Translations under genes and position numbers: made by a program
Assembly (NCBI RefSeq): GCF_036898095.1
Contig: NC_090763.1
Span: 57,885,731-57,949,730 of the forward strand
DNA from: Palaemon carinicauda
Taxonomy: Eukaryota; Arthropoda; Malacostraca; Decapoda; Palaemonidae
Direction of reading: 5' to 3'
Length of the DNA stretch: 64,000 bases
Part shown: one piece after another, positions 25,095 through 35,640 of the stretch
Layout: each line of letters begins with the position of its first letter
Numbering within the stretch: position 1 is the first letter of the stretch
Notes under the pieces: model-generated
Databases searched by the model: none
What the model was told of the DNA's origin: nothing
What the model saw: the letters and a program-made list of their open reading frames with translations, nothing else

Positions 25095-25204
25095 GTGAAG
25101 TAGCAACATCAGTCATGTTAAATTAACGACAATCACTTGCGAAAAAAACCGAACAAAACAATTACGACTTAGCGGGCAAGTCCAAAACAGAAGGAAGACC
25201 TGGA

Positions 25205-25535
25205 GTATGTTCGTGTAGGTGGCGGTGTTCGTGTAGGTGGCGGTGGCGTGGTACAAGTGTGGTTTCTGGGGTCTTTGTTACGGCCCTTCCCTTTGATGAA
25301 GGAGTTATCTAATTGGAAGACAGCCTGTGAATAGTGGTTTTCACACGCCTCTGATGTATACACGACACTCACGAGGTGCTCGCGCGAGGGTAGTAACCTC
25401 TGCATTCCATGCTTTTATTTTTCTCTGGTATATTTGGAAGAATTATATCAGAAAAGGTAGAAAGAAGGACTTTTCACCGGGCGTCACAGGTCTCTCCCCA
25501 GAAATAGATTTTTCCTTCGTCAAAATCCCTTTATT
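25205..25535 (+). mobile_element. Diverged solo DIRS-like terminus
   Basis: It matches the terminal regions at 37,932-38,390, 45,513-45,813 and 49,555-49,972 in order: GAAGACAGCCTGTGAATAGTGG, CACACGCCTCTG, ATACACGACACTC, GGTGCTCGCGCGAGGGT, CATTCCATGCTTTTAT, TCTCTCCCCAGAAATAGATT and TTCGTCAAAATCCCTTT. It is more diverged than those copies and has no coding region beside it, so it is a solo terminal remnant or an end left after recombination. Confidence 0.75.
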
Positions 25536-25643
25536 TACTAGAGATCCTTCTGCTTCAAAACTCTTAAGATCCCAGCCGCTTTAGACAACTAGATTGCAAG
25601 GTAGAAGCCTGGATCCTTATATCCCTCCACTCGCGGGAGTAAG

Positions 25644-26524
25644 CACTTCAAAGGAAGCTTTTATTTCATATGTGAATGAGATGTCATTTCTAGTGATTCC
25701 TTTAAAGCAAATGTGTTAATAAAGATTCATTAGAAGGTGATCGGTTTCATCATTTCGGATTGCAGTGTGCATCGTTCGTTTAAAAGGTCTGCCACTACCT
25801 CTAACTTGGAGGTAAATATTTGTGCTGGTAGCTCAACTGCCAAAATGAGTCCCCTGAAAAACAGATGAGCAGCAGCTTCCTTGCAAAGGTGTTAAAAAAC
25901 TGGGAAACCTGCGAGTACTGTATATCTTGTCATAAGACACTTCAAAGGAAGCTTACATTTCATATGTGAATGATATGTCATATCTTGTGATTCCTTTAAA
26001 GCAAATGTGTTAATAAAGATTCATTAGAAGGTGATCGGTTTCATCATTTCGGATTGCAGTGTGCATCGTTCGTTTACAAGGTCTGCCACTACCTCTAACT
26101 TGGAGGTAAATATTTGTGCTGGTAGCTCAACTGCCGAAATGAGTCCCCTGAAAAACAGATGAGCAGCAGCTTCCTTGCAAAGGTGTTAAAAAACTGGGAA
26201 ACCTGCGAGTACTGTATATCTTGTCATAAGACACTTCAAAGGAAGCTTACATTTCATATGTGAATGATATGTCATATCTTGTGATTCCTTTAAAGCAAAT
26301 GTGTTAATAAAGATTCATTAGAAGGTGATCGGTTTCATCATTTCGGATTGCAGTGTGCATTGTTCGTTTACAAGGTCTGCCACTACCTCTAACTTGGAGT
26401 TAAATATTTGTGCTGGTAGCTCAACTGCCGAAATGAGTCCCCTGAAAAACAGATGAGCAGCAGTGCAAAGGTGTTAAAAAAACTGGGAAACCAGTGAGTA
26501 CTGTATTTCTTGTCATAAGACACT
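25644..26524 (+). repeat. Three-copy 294-bp tandem array
   Basis: Units start at 25,644, 25,938 and 26,232 (CACTTCAAAGGAAGCTT), an exact period of 294 bases. Units 2 and 3 are nearly identical and unit 1 is slightly more diverged. Each contains GGTGATCGGTTTCATCATTT, CTAACTTGGAGGTAAATATT and CCCTGAAAAACAGATGAGCA. No conserved reading frame. It is a short satellite array or repeated unequal duplication. Confidence 0.95.
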
Positions 26525-27505
26525 GTAATTAGCTAAGCTGTTTTTGGAAATGAAGAATTTAAGGATTTTACAACCTTTTGTAGCAGTAATTCCTAGTCAG
26601 CGACGCTATAGGGCAATTTTACGTCACAGTAACGTATTTTGAATGTGTAATGAAATGTTAGGTTAATATTACAGTCTGACCCGCTACTTCGCGAGGGTTA
26701 GGTAACAGACAGAGGGGCAAAAAAATCATGAATGCTTGGCTCTGTGGGGTGGGATAACTCCTAACCTAACAACTCTCTGCCATTGGCTACGCTTGGATAA
26801 TTAACACACCAAGTACTGCTTAGTATTTTTTTTCTTCGTTTCTATCACAGTATAGTTACTCCTTTCTAGTAAAACTGTATAATACTTTCTGATATTGTAG
26901 TGGACATTACTGTAAAATACTGCTATCGATACAGTAAAGCTTCACTCTACTGCAAGTGTTCACCGTTTTTGTTTGAATGGCTTGACTCACCGCACATATA
27001 GGCTACATTTACAATAAACAACATTACTGTAATTCTGTACAGTACAAAATAAGATTAGCTTAGTGTATATATTTCATATAACGACCATTTACCATTTTCG
27101 TACATGGTTTTATCTAGCAATCTTGAAATATGCACAATTCCCGATGGTCGTATCTTGCCCAGTAATCCGACATCTACAGTAACCTGGTAATAATATTTAT
27201 CCCATCTAATACTTCGGTGGGCTAGAAAATTAAAGGGTAATGATAAAAGTAGTTTCGAAGGATTGACTTAACTTATAATGTGCTCAGTATAATCTTATAC
27301 ACAACTGTAGTGGTGTGTTTAAGTAGAATCAAAATAAAAATGAATTTCATCTTTACAGTAAAAACACTTGTATTGGACAACAAGGATTGTTTGCATTTTT
27401 AGCCAAGAGGCGGGTGTTAGATGGTTGTAAAATTGTAAACTTTGTTAAAACTCACATTTTTCTAATTTTATATGTTAAAATCACATTTTTCTATTTTTAT
27501 ACTTT
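26525..27505. other. Intergenic, nothing recognised
   Basis: No gene supported. The segment CGCTACTTCGCGAGGGTTAG near 26,680 is GC-richer but unassigned. Confidence 0.45.
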
Positions 27506-27874
27506 AAACCGAAATACAGCCCATTAAGAGAGATTGAGGGAAATCTTATAACAAATGATTTGAAAAAAGCCAAACTGATGAATGCATATTTCATAACCGT
27601 ATTCACTAGGGAAGAATCAACGGCCCTCCCCGAATCAGCTATCAAATATGAAGGGCCACAACCATTAAATAGACTTACATTTACGATGGATGATGTCAAA
27701 AATAAAATAAAAGGACTCGTTAAGTCTAAGGCACCAGGTCCAGATGATATTCATCCAAGAGAGATTATAGAACTAGAAGAAGAGATAAGCCCACACTTAC
27801 AAAATGTTCCGAAAGACAGCCAACAAGAGAAAGGCACCACTAGGATGGAAACTTGACAATCTTCTTGCAATATA
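27506..27874 (+). pseudogene. CR1-like LINE reverse transcriptase, 5' part
   Basis: The plus frame at 27,560-27,856 carries the start of the RT domain, with IKGLVKSKAPGPDDIHPR as the conserved K-x-PGPD-x-I box, preceded by the usual NAYFITVFTRE segment. It is cut at 27,874 by a palindromic mariner element and resumes at 28,442. Premature ends show it is dead. Confidence 0.85.
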
Positions 27875-28439
27875 CAGGGTCCGGCCAAAAAACCTCCCTG
27901 ATTTCAATAGGCTTTTGCAAAAAGCATAAGAAACATACAGAACAATTACTTATATTTGTCAATAGCCTATTTGATGCCATTTCACATCACTTAGTACACT
28001 TTACTTGATTTTGAAAATTATGTCCGATAAATGATGTCCCCCATTGTTAAGACATTCACGAAGTCTTTTCCTGAAGTTGTCCATAGTTCTTCGTGTACCT
28101 TGTGATTTCTTTCTGTGGGGCTACCTAAAGGCTGAAGTGTACAAACATCATCCCAGAACTCTGCAAGAACTAAAAGATGTCATTAGGCAGGAAGTGGTAG
28201 CCATTCCAAGGGAAGTTACACGAAGAACTATGGACAACTTCAGGGAAAGACTTCGTGAATGTCTTAACAATGGGGGACATCATTTATCGGACATAATTTT
28301 CAAAATCAAGTAAAGTGTACTAAGTGATGTAAAATGGCATCAAATAGGCTATTCACAAATATAAGTAATTGTTCTGTATGTTTCTTATGCTTTTTGTAAA
28401 AGCCTATTGAAATCAGGGAGGTTTTTTGGCCGGACCCTG
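27875..28439. mobile_element. Palindromic mariner derivative (565 bp)
   Basis: Ends are CAGGGTCCGGCC and GGCCGGACCCTG, flanked by TA on both sides (27,873-27,874 and 28,440-28,441), the Tc1/mariner target duplication. The inverted arms extend inward far beyond a normal TIR, to about 222 bases each (27,875-28,096 against 28,217-28,439). The right arm encodes the C-terminus of a mariner transposase; the left arm is the same sequence inverted. About 120 bases of transposase sequence form the loop. The element is non-autonomous and inserted in a LINE. Confidence 0.92.
28089..28313 (+). pseudogene. Mariner transposase C-terminal fragment
   Basis: Encodes CDFFLWGYLKAEVY, RTLQELKDVIRQEVVAIP, MDNFRERLRECL and GGHHLSDIIF before a stop. 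CDFFLWGYLK is the box around the last catalytic Asp of mariner-type DD34D transposases. Everything upstream, including the helix-turn-helix and the first two acidic residues, is missing. The fragment lies inside the palindromic element and cannot be active. Confidence 0.9.
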
Positions 28440-28441
28440 TA

Positions 28442-29815
28442 CAAGAAGGTACCAAAAGAAAAAACCGGGCAACTACAGACCTGTGTCTAACTTCAGTGCC
28501 TTGCAAAATTTTTTAATCAATTGCTGTATAGTAGATTTCATTGTAGAACTTATAGAGAAAAATAATCTTTTGATAGACAGCCAACATGGTTATAGACAAA
28601 AGAGATCATGTGTAACAAGTCTTTTGAAATTTTTCCACAACATGTTTAGCATTTATGACTAAAGCAGGGCAATAGACATCATATACTTAGACTTTCAAAA
28701 GGCTTTTGACAAAGTTCCTCATAAAAAATTATTGGTCAAAATTATAGCGCTAGGCATTACTGACGAGACAGCGGAATGGAACGAAGATTGGCTAGCAAAC
28801 GGAAAACAGAGTTGTAATCAATGGAGAAGCTTCAGAGTGGGGAGCTGTTACAAGCGGAGTACCTCAATGATCCGTCCTTGGCCCAATGCTTTTTCTGATC
28901 CACATTAACGATATAGATTTAGGAATAACTATTAGAATAGCCACATTTGCCGAAGATACTAAACTAGGCATAAATGCTGCAAACTCAGGAGATGTAGAAG
29001 CCTGAAGAGAGGATCTAATGAAGCTAGGAGAATAGTCCAGAAAATGGCAATTGCCTTTCAACTTAGGGAAATGCAAATAGGTTATAGCAACCTAGAATGA
29101 GATTCCTCACTGCTAGGTAATGAAATAGAAATTGTAAACCAGGAGGAAGATCTCAGTAGTATTATCAGCAAGGATTTGAAGTTCACCAAACAGATCATAA
29201 AATCTGAAAAGAACAAAATCTAATAGGTAACATAGAGACAATTTGAATACGGAAACAGACACTGTACCACAGGTTTACACATCACTAGTAAGACCCATCT
29301 AGAATACAGAGTCCAGTTCTGGGCTCCAAGTATTTATATGATATAGATAGTTTGGAAGCAGTACAGGTTAGGGCCACCAAACTTGTTCCAACACTAAGTC
29401 AATTTGGATATAGACGAAGGATGGAACGTTTCAACTTATTTAATCTAAAAACTCGATGACATTTAATCTACAAATTCGATGACTATATGGATAGAGAGAG
29501 ACACCCTCCCTTTCCGACATGGGAATATTTCTTTCAGGGACAGTTAATAGAGGCATTCAAAATTCTTAGGGAATAACAAATGTAGATTACAACAATCTAT
29601 TCACACTTAGCACAAATCAGTCCAGAGGTAACGTATACAAACTGGAATTGACAAGATACACCACCACTCAATGAGGCAATTTCTTTACATACAAAATAGC
29701 AAATACTTGGAATAGACTTCCAGCAGATTTAGTAAACAGTAACATGGTAAACAAGTTCAAGAATAAGTTAGACAAGATTATAAGAACTAAATGCTTAAAC
29801 TAAATTGCTCTACCA
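28442..29815 (+). pseudogene. CR1-like LINE reverse transcriptase, 3' part
   Basis: Continuation of the RT after the mariner insertion, in several frames. The landmarks in order are KPGNYRPVSNFSAL, DSQHGYRQKRSC, IIYLDFQKAFDKVPHK (motif A Asp), SGVPQ.SVLGPMLF-like, a degenerate FAEDTKLG (the usual FADD box with Ala-Asp changed), YTSLVRPHLEYGVQFWAP-like, and the C-terminal IANTWNRLPADLVN before the frame ends near 29,802. Many stops and frameshifts. No endonuclease is recognisable upstream, so the copy is 5'-truncated. Confidence 0.85.
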
Positions 29816-30449
29816 GAGAGCAAATGGAGTGTCTGCAGATGGACTGTCTTTGAGACATCCAAAATCCTTGTAACGCCTTGTAACTCTCATATAATTTTCT
29901 ATCAGTTTTATTAATGCGTTCGCATACAGATGTCTAGATATATTTAGATTATGTACTGTATTGTAATAAAATTGTTTACATTGTTAATCTTTTAAGTAAT
30001 TATCAGGGAGAATTAGTGGTTTTGGAATGACAGAGCTATTGTAGACATGGTAAAGTAATATTTGATTCAGTTATTTTTAGACATTGTATATACCCATTTA
30101 AAAAAAATAAGTTGCAAACTAATGTTGTGTTTTAAAAAGACTGATTATGTATTCTGATTTGTACCGGTAGTTAGGTTTATGTTTGCTTAGAGGCTTATGT
30201 TTAAGCATTCTTAATGATTAGAGTAAAGGAATATATCAGTAGGAAGGAATTGAAGAAGGGATAGCTCTGGGAAGAAAAATTTGTTTAGGGAAGAACTTTG
30301 GAATTAAATCCACAAGGAAAGATTAGTTTTTCAAAGGAAAGATGAGTTCTCTCCACTATTGTACCATGTACCCAGTCATGTTGAACTCTCAATTCCTTGC
30401 CTATTTTACTAGCTCCTTTACCTCAGTTTTTGAGTCCATTCTTCCATGC
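29816..30449. other. Intergenic, nothing recognised
   Basis: Probably LINE 3' untranslated sequence grading into unassigned AT-rich DNA. Confidence 0.4.
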
Positions 30450-30665
30450 TTTGGGAACCCCTCTCCCAGGCAGACCAAGGCCTCATGATATTAGGGGTCT
30501 AGGCACCTCCCTAGCGTTTGAGAAGAACATGGCCGTGGGCCAAATCCTGAAAGTGGGTACCTGATCCAAACAGTCCACTTTCACCGAACATTACCTGAAG
30601 GACTGTTCTAGGAAATCCTTGGACGGGTTCACCCTTGGCCCAGTCATATCGGCCCTGCAAAAGAT
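30450..30665 (+). pseudogene. Tyrosine recombinase C-terminus of a DIRS-like element
   Basis: One plus frame gives PHDIRGLGTSLAFEKNMAVG, then QILKVGT, an in-frame TGA (30,562-30,564) and STFTEHYLKD. PHDIR carries the catalytic H-x-x-R and EHYLKD the catalytic Tyr of DIRS-type recombinases. The TGA falls where a Trp is expected in relatives. The rest of the gene is absent upstream. This is a third, distinct DIRS subfamily in the window. Confidence 0.8.
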
Positions 30666-31032
30666 TTAAAGATCATGGCCCCAGGGAAACCGGGGGCGGT
30701 AAGCCAAGAGACACACATTCATCCCTTACCTTTCCCCTTATCATCCTTCCCCTGGCCCTTAATCCCCGGCGTGGGCGTGACTCAAGATATACGTCTCAGA
30801 AGTAATGGTACAGAGGTAAGCCACTTAGACACTAATTTAGTTTTGTGGGTAGTTTCCCCTATTTTCATTCAGTTATTAGGGGTCATTAGAACCTAGTTCC
30901 CCTATCTAGGTTCCCTTTTTTCGCCCGCTCGTGCTCCCAACCTTCAGACACTAGTCCCTGCAGGACACTCCCACCTCCTAAAGTTTGTCTCCTTAGAAAG
31001 TAGTTCTAGGTAAGTACTCTGTGTTGAAACAA
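30666..31032 (+). mobile_element. 3' untranslated region of the DIRS-like fragment
   Basis: GC-richer segment linking the recombinase end to the terminal inverted repeats, with many CCCTTACC and CCCCGG motifs. An open frame at 30,675-30,896 has no domain. Confidence 0.45.
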
Positions 31033-31368
31033 ATCACAAATTTTTAAGTAATTTGTATTTTTCCTAACATACTTACCTAGAACTACTTTCGGGTTATGGC
31101 CCGCCCATCCTTCCCCGAGGGTCCTGCAGGATTGAGGAGAACCCTTTTTTGCAACGAAACTTACTGAGGAGCACGACCTGAACTAGCACGCTCTCTGACC
31201 CCGGGTCGCCTCAGGGCGCGTATCACTCCGCCTGAGGTCACCCATAGAAAATGGGAATAGGGTAAACTACACAAAATTCTGGTTGGTTGGGAAAGAGTTA
31301 CCAGGAACTCCTAAGAAAGTAGTTCTATGTATGTTAGGAAAAATACAAATTACTTAAAAATTTGTGAT
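31033..31368. mobile_element. DIRS-like terminal inverted-repeat region
   Basis: Nearly perfect inverted arms of about 57 bases: ATCACAAATTTTTAAGTAAT, TTGTATTTTTCCTAACATAC and AGAACTACTTTC at 31,033-31,089, and the complement at 31,312-31,368. About 220 bases of GC-richer DNA separate the arms. Since it follows a DIRS recombinase end on the same strand, I read it as that element's 3' terminal structure. It could alternatively be an independent palindromic MITE. Confidence 0.6.
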
Positions 31369-31384
31369 ATTAATGTAATATAAC

Positions 31385-31725
31385 TTTTTAAGGGTGAAAA
31401 TTTCAGGGGCACGCTATGCGAGATTGCATACTACACGAGTGTATACGGTAGATATAATAAGGGAATCAACAACCTCATATCTACATTCAGGTGGTGGAAA
31501 TTATGCAAATAACACTAGATATCACATTCCTGTACTCACTATGGTGCTCATTAACAACTCGGCATTCTATTACTGAAAATTTCAATAATGATGGTAAGAA
31601 AAAGACCCACCTACTCCCAACTGTTTAGTTTGGAAACAAGGACTTCATGATTAATGTGTGATGAAAGGCAGCACCAATGCAAGGCCAATCGTACAGACTT
31701 CCTGACCACAATCAAGGGATTTCTG
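31385..31725 (-). pseudogene. LINE copy A, RT fragment (3' side)
   Basis: On the minus strand it encodes QKSLDCGQEVCTIGLA and SEYRNVIS, both RT landmarks of a decapod LINE family that also appears at 34.6-35.6 and 61.3-63.0 kb. It is interrupted at 31,725 by a DIRS-like insertion and resumes at 34,500. Clade not assigned (Jockey/CR1-like). Confidence 0.75.
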
Positions 31726-32984
31726 TTGCTTCTTGGCTGGAGCAAGCTTCTTTAGAGTCAAGAGCACTGCCATGGCTTCTAAGACATTGATATGAAATTG
31801 GCGAAGTGTTATCGACCTTAGTCCCTGGGCCTTCTTGTACTGGAAGTACCCTCCCCAGCCGGTTAAAGAGGCGTCTGTGTGAACGACCAGTTTTTGAGGT
31901 GGAAATTTTAACGGAACGGATTTTGATAGGTTTTTGGCTTTCGCCCATGGCTGAAGTCTCTTCCTCAGAATTGGCGGGATTCAAGCTATTTTGTCTCGAC
32001 ATTTGTTGTTCGCTTTGGAACGCCATACTCGATTTATATCCTTCGGTCTGGCCTTCAGAACTATGTCTGTTACTGAAGCGAACTGGAGGGCACCCAGGAT
32101 TCTCTCCTGATTTCTCCTGGATGTCAATTTGTCCTTGAGAAAACTCTTTGTAATCTTCGCTATTTCTTTCCTCTTGGCTACCGGGAGACACAGAGTGTGT
32201 GCGCGCAGATCCCAATGTACTGTAGCCCTAGCCATTGAAACTTCGTCTCCGGGACTAGCCGTGATTTCGCGAAGTTGATCTGAAAACCCAAGTGTTGAAG
32301 GAACTTTACCACTTTGTTTGTTGCCATCTGGCAGGTTTCGACGCTATTTGACCAAATGAGCCAGTCGTCCAGGTAAGCTACTATTTGGATTCCTTGGGTT
32401 CGTAATTCTTGGATTACTGTTTCTGCTAGTTTGGTGAATATCCTATGTGCTATGTTGAGTCCGAATGGCATTACTTTGAAAGCATGTGCCTGGTTGCCCA
32501 ACTTGAAACCGAGAAACGGACGAAAGTGCCTTGCTATCGGAACGTGATAGTAAGCGTCTGCGAAAGTGCCTTGCTATCGGAACGTGATAGTAAGCGTCTG
32601 TAAGATCGATAGAGGTGGTGACGGCCCCACAGGGAAGTAAGGTCCGCACCTGAGAGACGTTGAGCATATGGAACTTGTCGCATTGAATGTAAGAATTCAG
32701 ATGAGACAGGTCCAAGATTACTCTTCGCTTATCTGAGTCTTTCTTTGGCACGCTGAACAAGCGACCTTGAAATTTCAAGTGTTTTACCTCCTTTATTGCG
32801 TTCTTTTGTAACATCTTCCGCATACAGGACTAGTTCTTCCGTTAGATGTTGATGAAAACTGGTTGGTGGAGGGGGCCCTTCTACCCAACTCCACCCCAGA
32901 CCTTTGGAAATTATGCTGAAAGCCCAATTGCTGAATGTCCAACGGGTCCGAAATAGGTACAACCTTCCCCCTACCTGAGGAGTT
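31726..32984 (-). pseudogene. DIRS-like RT/RNase H fragment (inserted copy)
   Basis: Minus-strand pieces in different frames follow the order of element A: LKFQGRLFSVPKKDS, ILDLSHLNSYIQCDKFHML, TTSIDLTDAYYHVPI (motif A), KVMPFGLNIA (motif B) and IVAYLDDWLIW (motif C with the YLDD box). The sequence then runs into RNase H and stops at an HINVLEAMAVLLT-like segment, truncated at 31,726. A stretch of about 50 bases is repeated in tandem at 32,520-32,606 and breaks the frame. The methylase-like and recombinase regions are absent. Confidence 0.9.
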
Positions 32985-34455
32985 TCAATGGTTCGCAGCG
33001 GATTTACCTCCCCGGGCTCCGCAGAATCCTCTGCCTCTAGAGTAGACTCTTCCGCTGCCTCTGTTGCGAAAGGTCCCTCTAGCCCCGCTACCCCTGGAGC
33101 GTTTGTAACTATGGAACACGCCCTGTGTCTCAAAGGTAGGGTTAAATGCTGGGGAAGTTGTATAGGAGGTAGATGTGACCTGAGCTTGCGGGACCAACAC
33201 GTACTGCTGTTGGGGCTGCGCTTTGGATGTTGAGGGTCGACTCCCTTGTGCTACCGGGATGGTCTGGACCACTTGTTGGGACTGTTGGCCTTGGAATGAC
33301 TGGAAAGGCCTCAATCTCTTCCTGCCTTTAGGTTGGGTACTGGAGGGCTCGAATTTAAGCTTGGGAATGAGACCCCACCGAACCTTGAGGCTCTGGTTAA
33401 CCCTCGCAGCCTCACTAAGGACGTTGTTCACTATGTCCTCGGGGAACAAGTCCGGGCCCCAGATTGGGGCTTTGATGAGCTTGTTAGGCTCATGTCTGAT
33501 AGACGCCTCAGCCAGGACGTGCTTCCGACATCTACGTTTGGCCAGGATGAAGTCGTATGCGTCGGACAGCAATGTCTGCAGCAACGACTTAGTCAAAATT
33601 TTGAAAAGAGGTTCGTCCTCGTAAATTAAGGAGGACATTTCCGCCATCGTAGCCGAGTTGATGGACCTACTCAGACGCGTACGAGCCTCGAACTCGAGTC
33701 GTATCAGGGAATCTGGAAGTCCGGGTAGCCGTTCGCTGAACTGTGTAGAGGCACAGTTGGCGCTCAACTTACCTGCCGTAAACGTTGCTGGGGCGTTAGT
33801 CCAGCAATCGTGATCCCCCGGGAACAGGAGGGAAGTCAGATCCGTTTCCCGTAGTTGTGGCAACGGTTTGTCCTCGTTTACAGCTTGATGTGCCAGATCC
33901 ATCATCTTCGTGGTACAAGGCGTTGGGGTTCGCTCCTCTACCACGAACATCGTGTACGAGCTCTTGTGAGGTGTCAACATGGTGTTGACACACTCCCACT
34001 CGTTGAGAGTCCGGACCCAGGCTGACTGTGCCTGTTCCTTGGGGTATATAATTTTCTCCTTCGGGACCTTATCCAACCTCACTAGCGCTTCCTCATTTAA
34101 GTGCGCAAATCCGAGGAAGGGGAATTGGAGACCCGGCGGGTAGAATTCAAAGTCTTCTACCAGCCGGGTGCCACACCCTTCGATGGTTAGCATGCCATCT
34201 TTGAAGGGAGAATGTAGAGCCATCCTCCACGGATTGCTCTTAACAAATTCCGGGAGTTTAGAGGCGTCCGGGATGACATATTGTTGCTGCTGAGGCAGTC
34301 CGGAACGCAGGAGATTCTCCATGAGATTCTCCTGGTTCTGCATCCTCTCTGTGAGGGTGCCCATAAGAGAACCAATCTGCTTCATCAATTGGCTCGAAAA
34401 GGCCGCCGGGTCGAAGGAGGCTTCCGGGGTCTTGGATTTCACTGGGCGGCACATG
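32985..34455 (-). pseudogene. DIRS-like Gag (inserted copy)
   Basis: A long minus-strand frame aligning with element A Gag: DASKLPEFVKSNPWRMALHS, RLVEDFEFYPPGLQFPFLGF, ARTLNEWECVNTMLTPHKSS and the Arg/Gly-rich C-terminus (RNRGSGRVYSRGRGFCGARG), probably nucleic-acid-binding. It is uninterrupted for about 490 codons, so Gag itself is intact here although RT is broken. The first 44 codons of the predicted frame come from LINE and terminal-repeat sequence, not from Gag. In frame beside RT as in element A, overlapping it at the 3' end. Confidence 0.85.
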
Positions 34456-34499
34456 TCTCTCGCCCAGATATAGATTTTTCTTTCGTCAAAGTCCCTTTT
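34440..34499 (-). mobile_element. DIRS-like terminus fused directly to Gag
   Basis: Read on the minus strand, AAGGGACTTTGACGAAAGAA, AAATCTATATCTGGGCGAGA and GACATGTGCCGCCCAGTGAA match the outermost bases of element A (37,932-37,992). Here the terminus joins Gag within about 10 bases, so the repeat body, leader and first exons are deleted. Confidence 0.8.
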
Positions 34500-34645
34500 C
34501 TGTACTGCATGGGAAATTGATAGAAGTGCACCATATGCTTTAAGGACTTTGCAAGAGCCAAATAGCAAATTAGATAACAGATGATTACCTTCAAGATACC
34601 TATTTAGATGGTTGGTCAGGAGACTATAAAACTTGGATGTAGAAT
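34500..34645 (-). pseudogene. LINE copy A, 5' side of the insertion
   Basis: On the minus strand it matches 35,022-35,140 of copy B (GAAGGTAATCATCTGTTATC, TATTTGGCTCTTGCAAAG) and ends ATTTCCCATGCAGTACAG at the DIRS terminus. Copy B has ATTTCCAATGTTGTACAG followed by AAATCCC, which in copy A lies across the insertion at 31,725. The two halves therefore belong to one LINE. Confidence 0.75.
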
Positions 34646-35640
34646 ATACAATAAATTTGTGGTGAGTTCAGTGACCTCAGATTTACATTCGGGTGGTGGA
34701 ATTTAGGCAAAGAATATAGCATCCTTTGCACATGCAACAAGCTTCTCTTTGTCAAACCACTATGTGGATATAGAAGGGAAAGTGATGGGCCAAGAACGCT
34801 ATCCTGATGAACACCAGGTATCACATTCCTATACTCCTGGTGCACATCAGCTACTCTTTGCCATTTATTAAAACTTCAAAATGTTAAAAAAAGACCCATG
34901 TACTCCCAACTGTTTAGGTTGAAGAAAGGGCCTTATAATTAACTGGGTGAAAGGTAGCAACACAATCAAGGTCAATCATACAAACTTCCTAACCACAATC
35001 AAGGGATTTCTGTACAACATTGGAAATTGTAAGAAGGACATAACATGCTCCTAGGCTTTTGCAAGAGCCAAATTGCAAAGTAGGGAACAGATTATTACCG
35101 TCAGCATACCCATTTAGACGTTTTGTCAAAAAGAGTAAAAAACTTTAGATATGAGCAGTAATCTGCAGGGTTAGAGCTACCACAATTACATTTACCTAAT
35201 GGAGTTACATTACCAATTCTCCAACAAGTACATAAAAAATTGGCAGTCTTTATATAAATACAAGTGGAAAATACCATTTGGGTTTACAGCTCCATAAACA
35301 TCAAATGTCATCAAGACACTTTTAAATTCACCGGACACAAAAGCTAAACTAGTTAATTTATCCTCAGGAAAACAAGAATGAGGAAAGGGTGTGCAACTTC
35401 TCTGAGCCTGCCATTTTGATCCTCTGCTTAAGAGTGAGAGTAGTTTCTCAGATTGATTATCATATCTAAAACATGACTAGAGGAAAGTGGTGTCTCAATC
35501 CTGAAACAAGTGCCTCTAGGTGGAGGCCAGGATCATACAATTATTGAGATGCCTCAATATTGGAATCTTACTCAAGTGGATCAGAGGACAAGCATAAGTA
35601 CTTTCTTTAGGACTGACAGATGAATATCTGGAATTATGCT
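34646..35640 (-). pseudogene. LINE copy B, decayed RT
   Basis: Minus-strand pieces in order: FVSGEFKSVLMTFDVYGAVN, PNGIFHLYL, the ITP-like NWNVTPLGKCNCGSSNPADY region, QKSLDCG-like, EYRNVIPGVHQDSVLGPSLS (the GVPQGSVLGPL RT box with changes). Stops and frameshifts throughout. It abuts copy A, with both in the same orientation, so either two insertions or a tandem duplication of LINE DNA. Confidence 0.75.

Noticed and set aside
32985..33629. Plus-strand frames of 80-133 codons opposite the Gag copy
   Set aside because: Shadows of the minus-strand Gag frame.
31385..35140. Target-site duplication of about 350 bases flanking the 31.7-34.5 kb insertion
   Set aside because: The two flanking LINE segments are diverged and overlap as separate copies, and the insertion junctions match within a single LINE without duplication.
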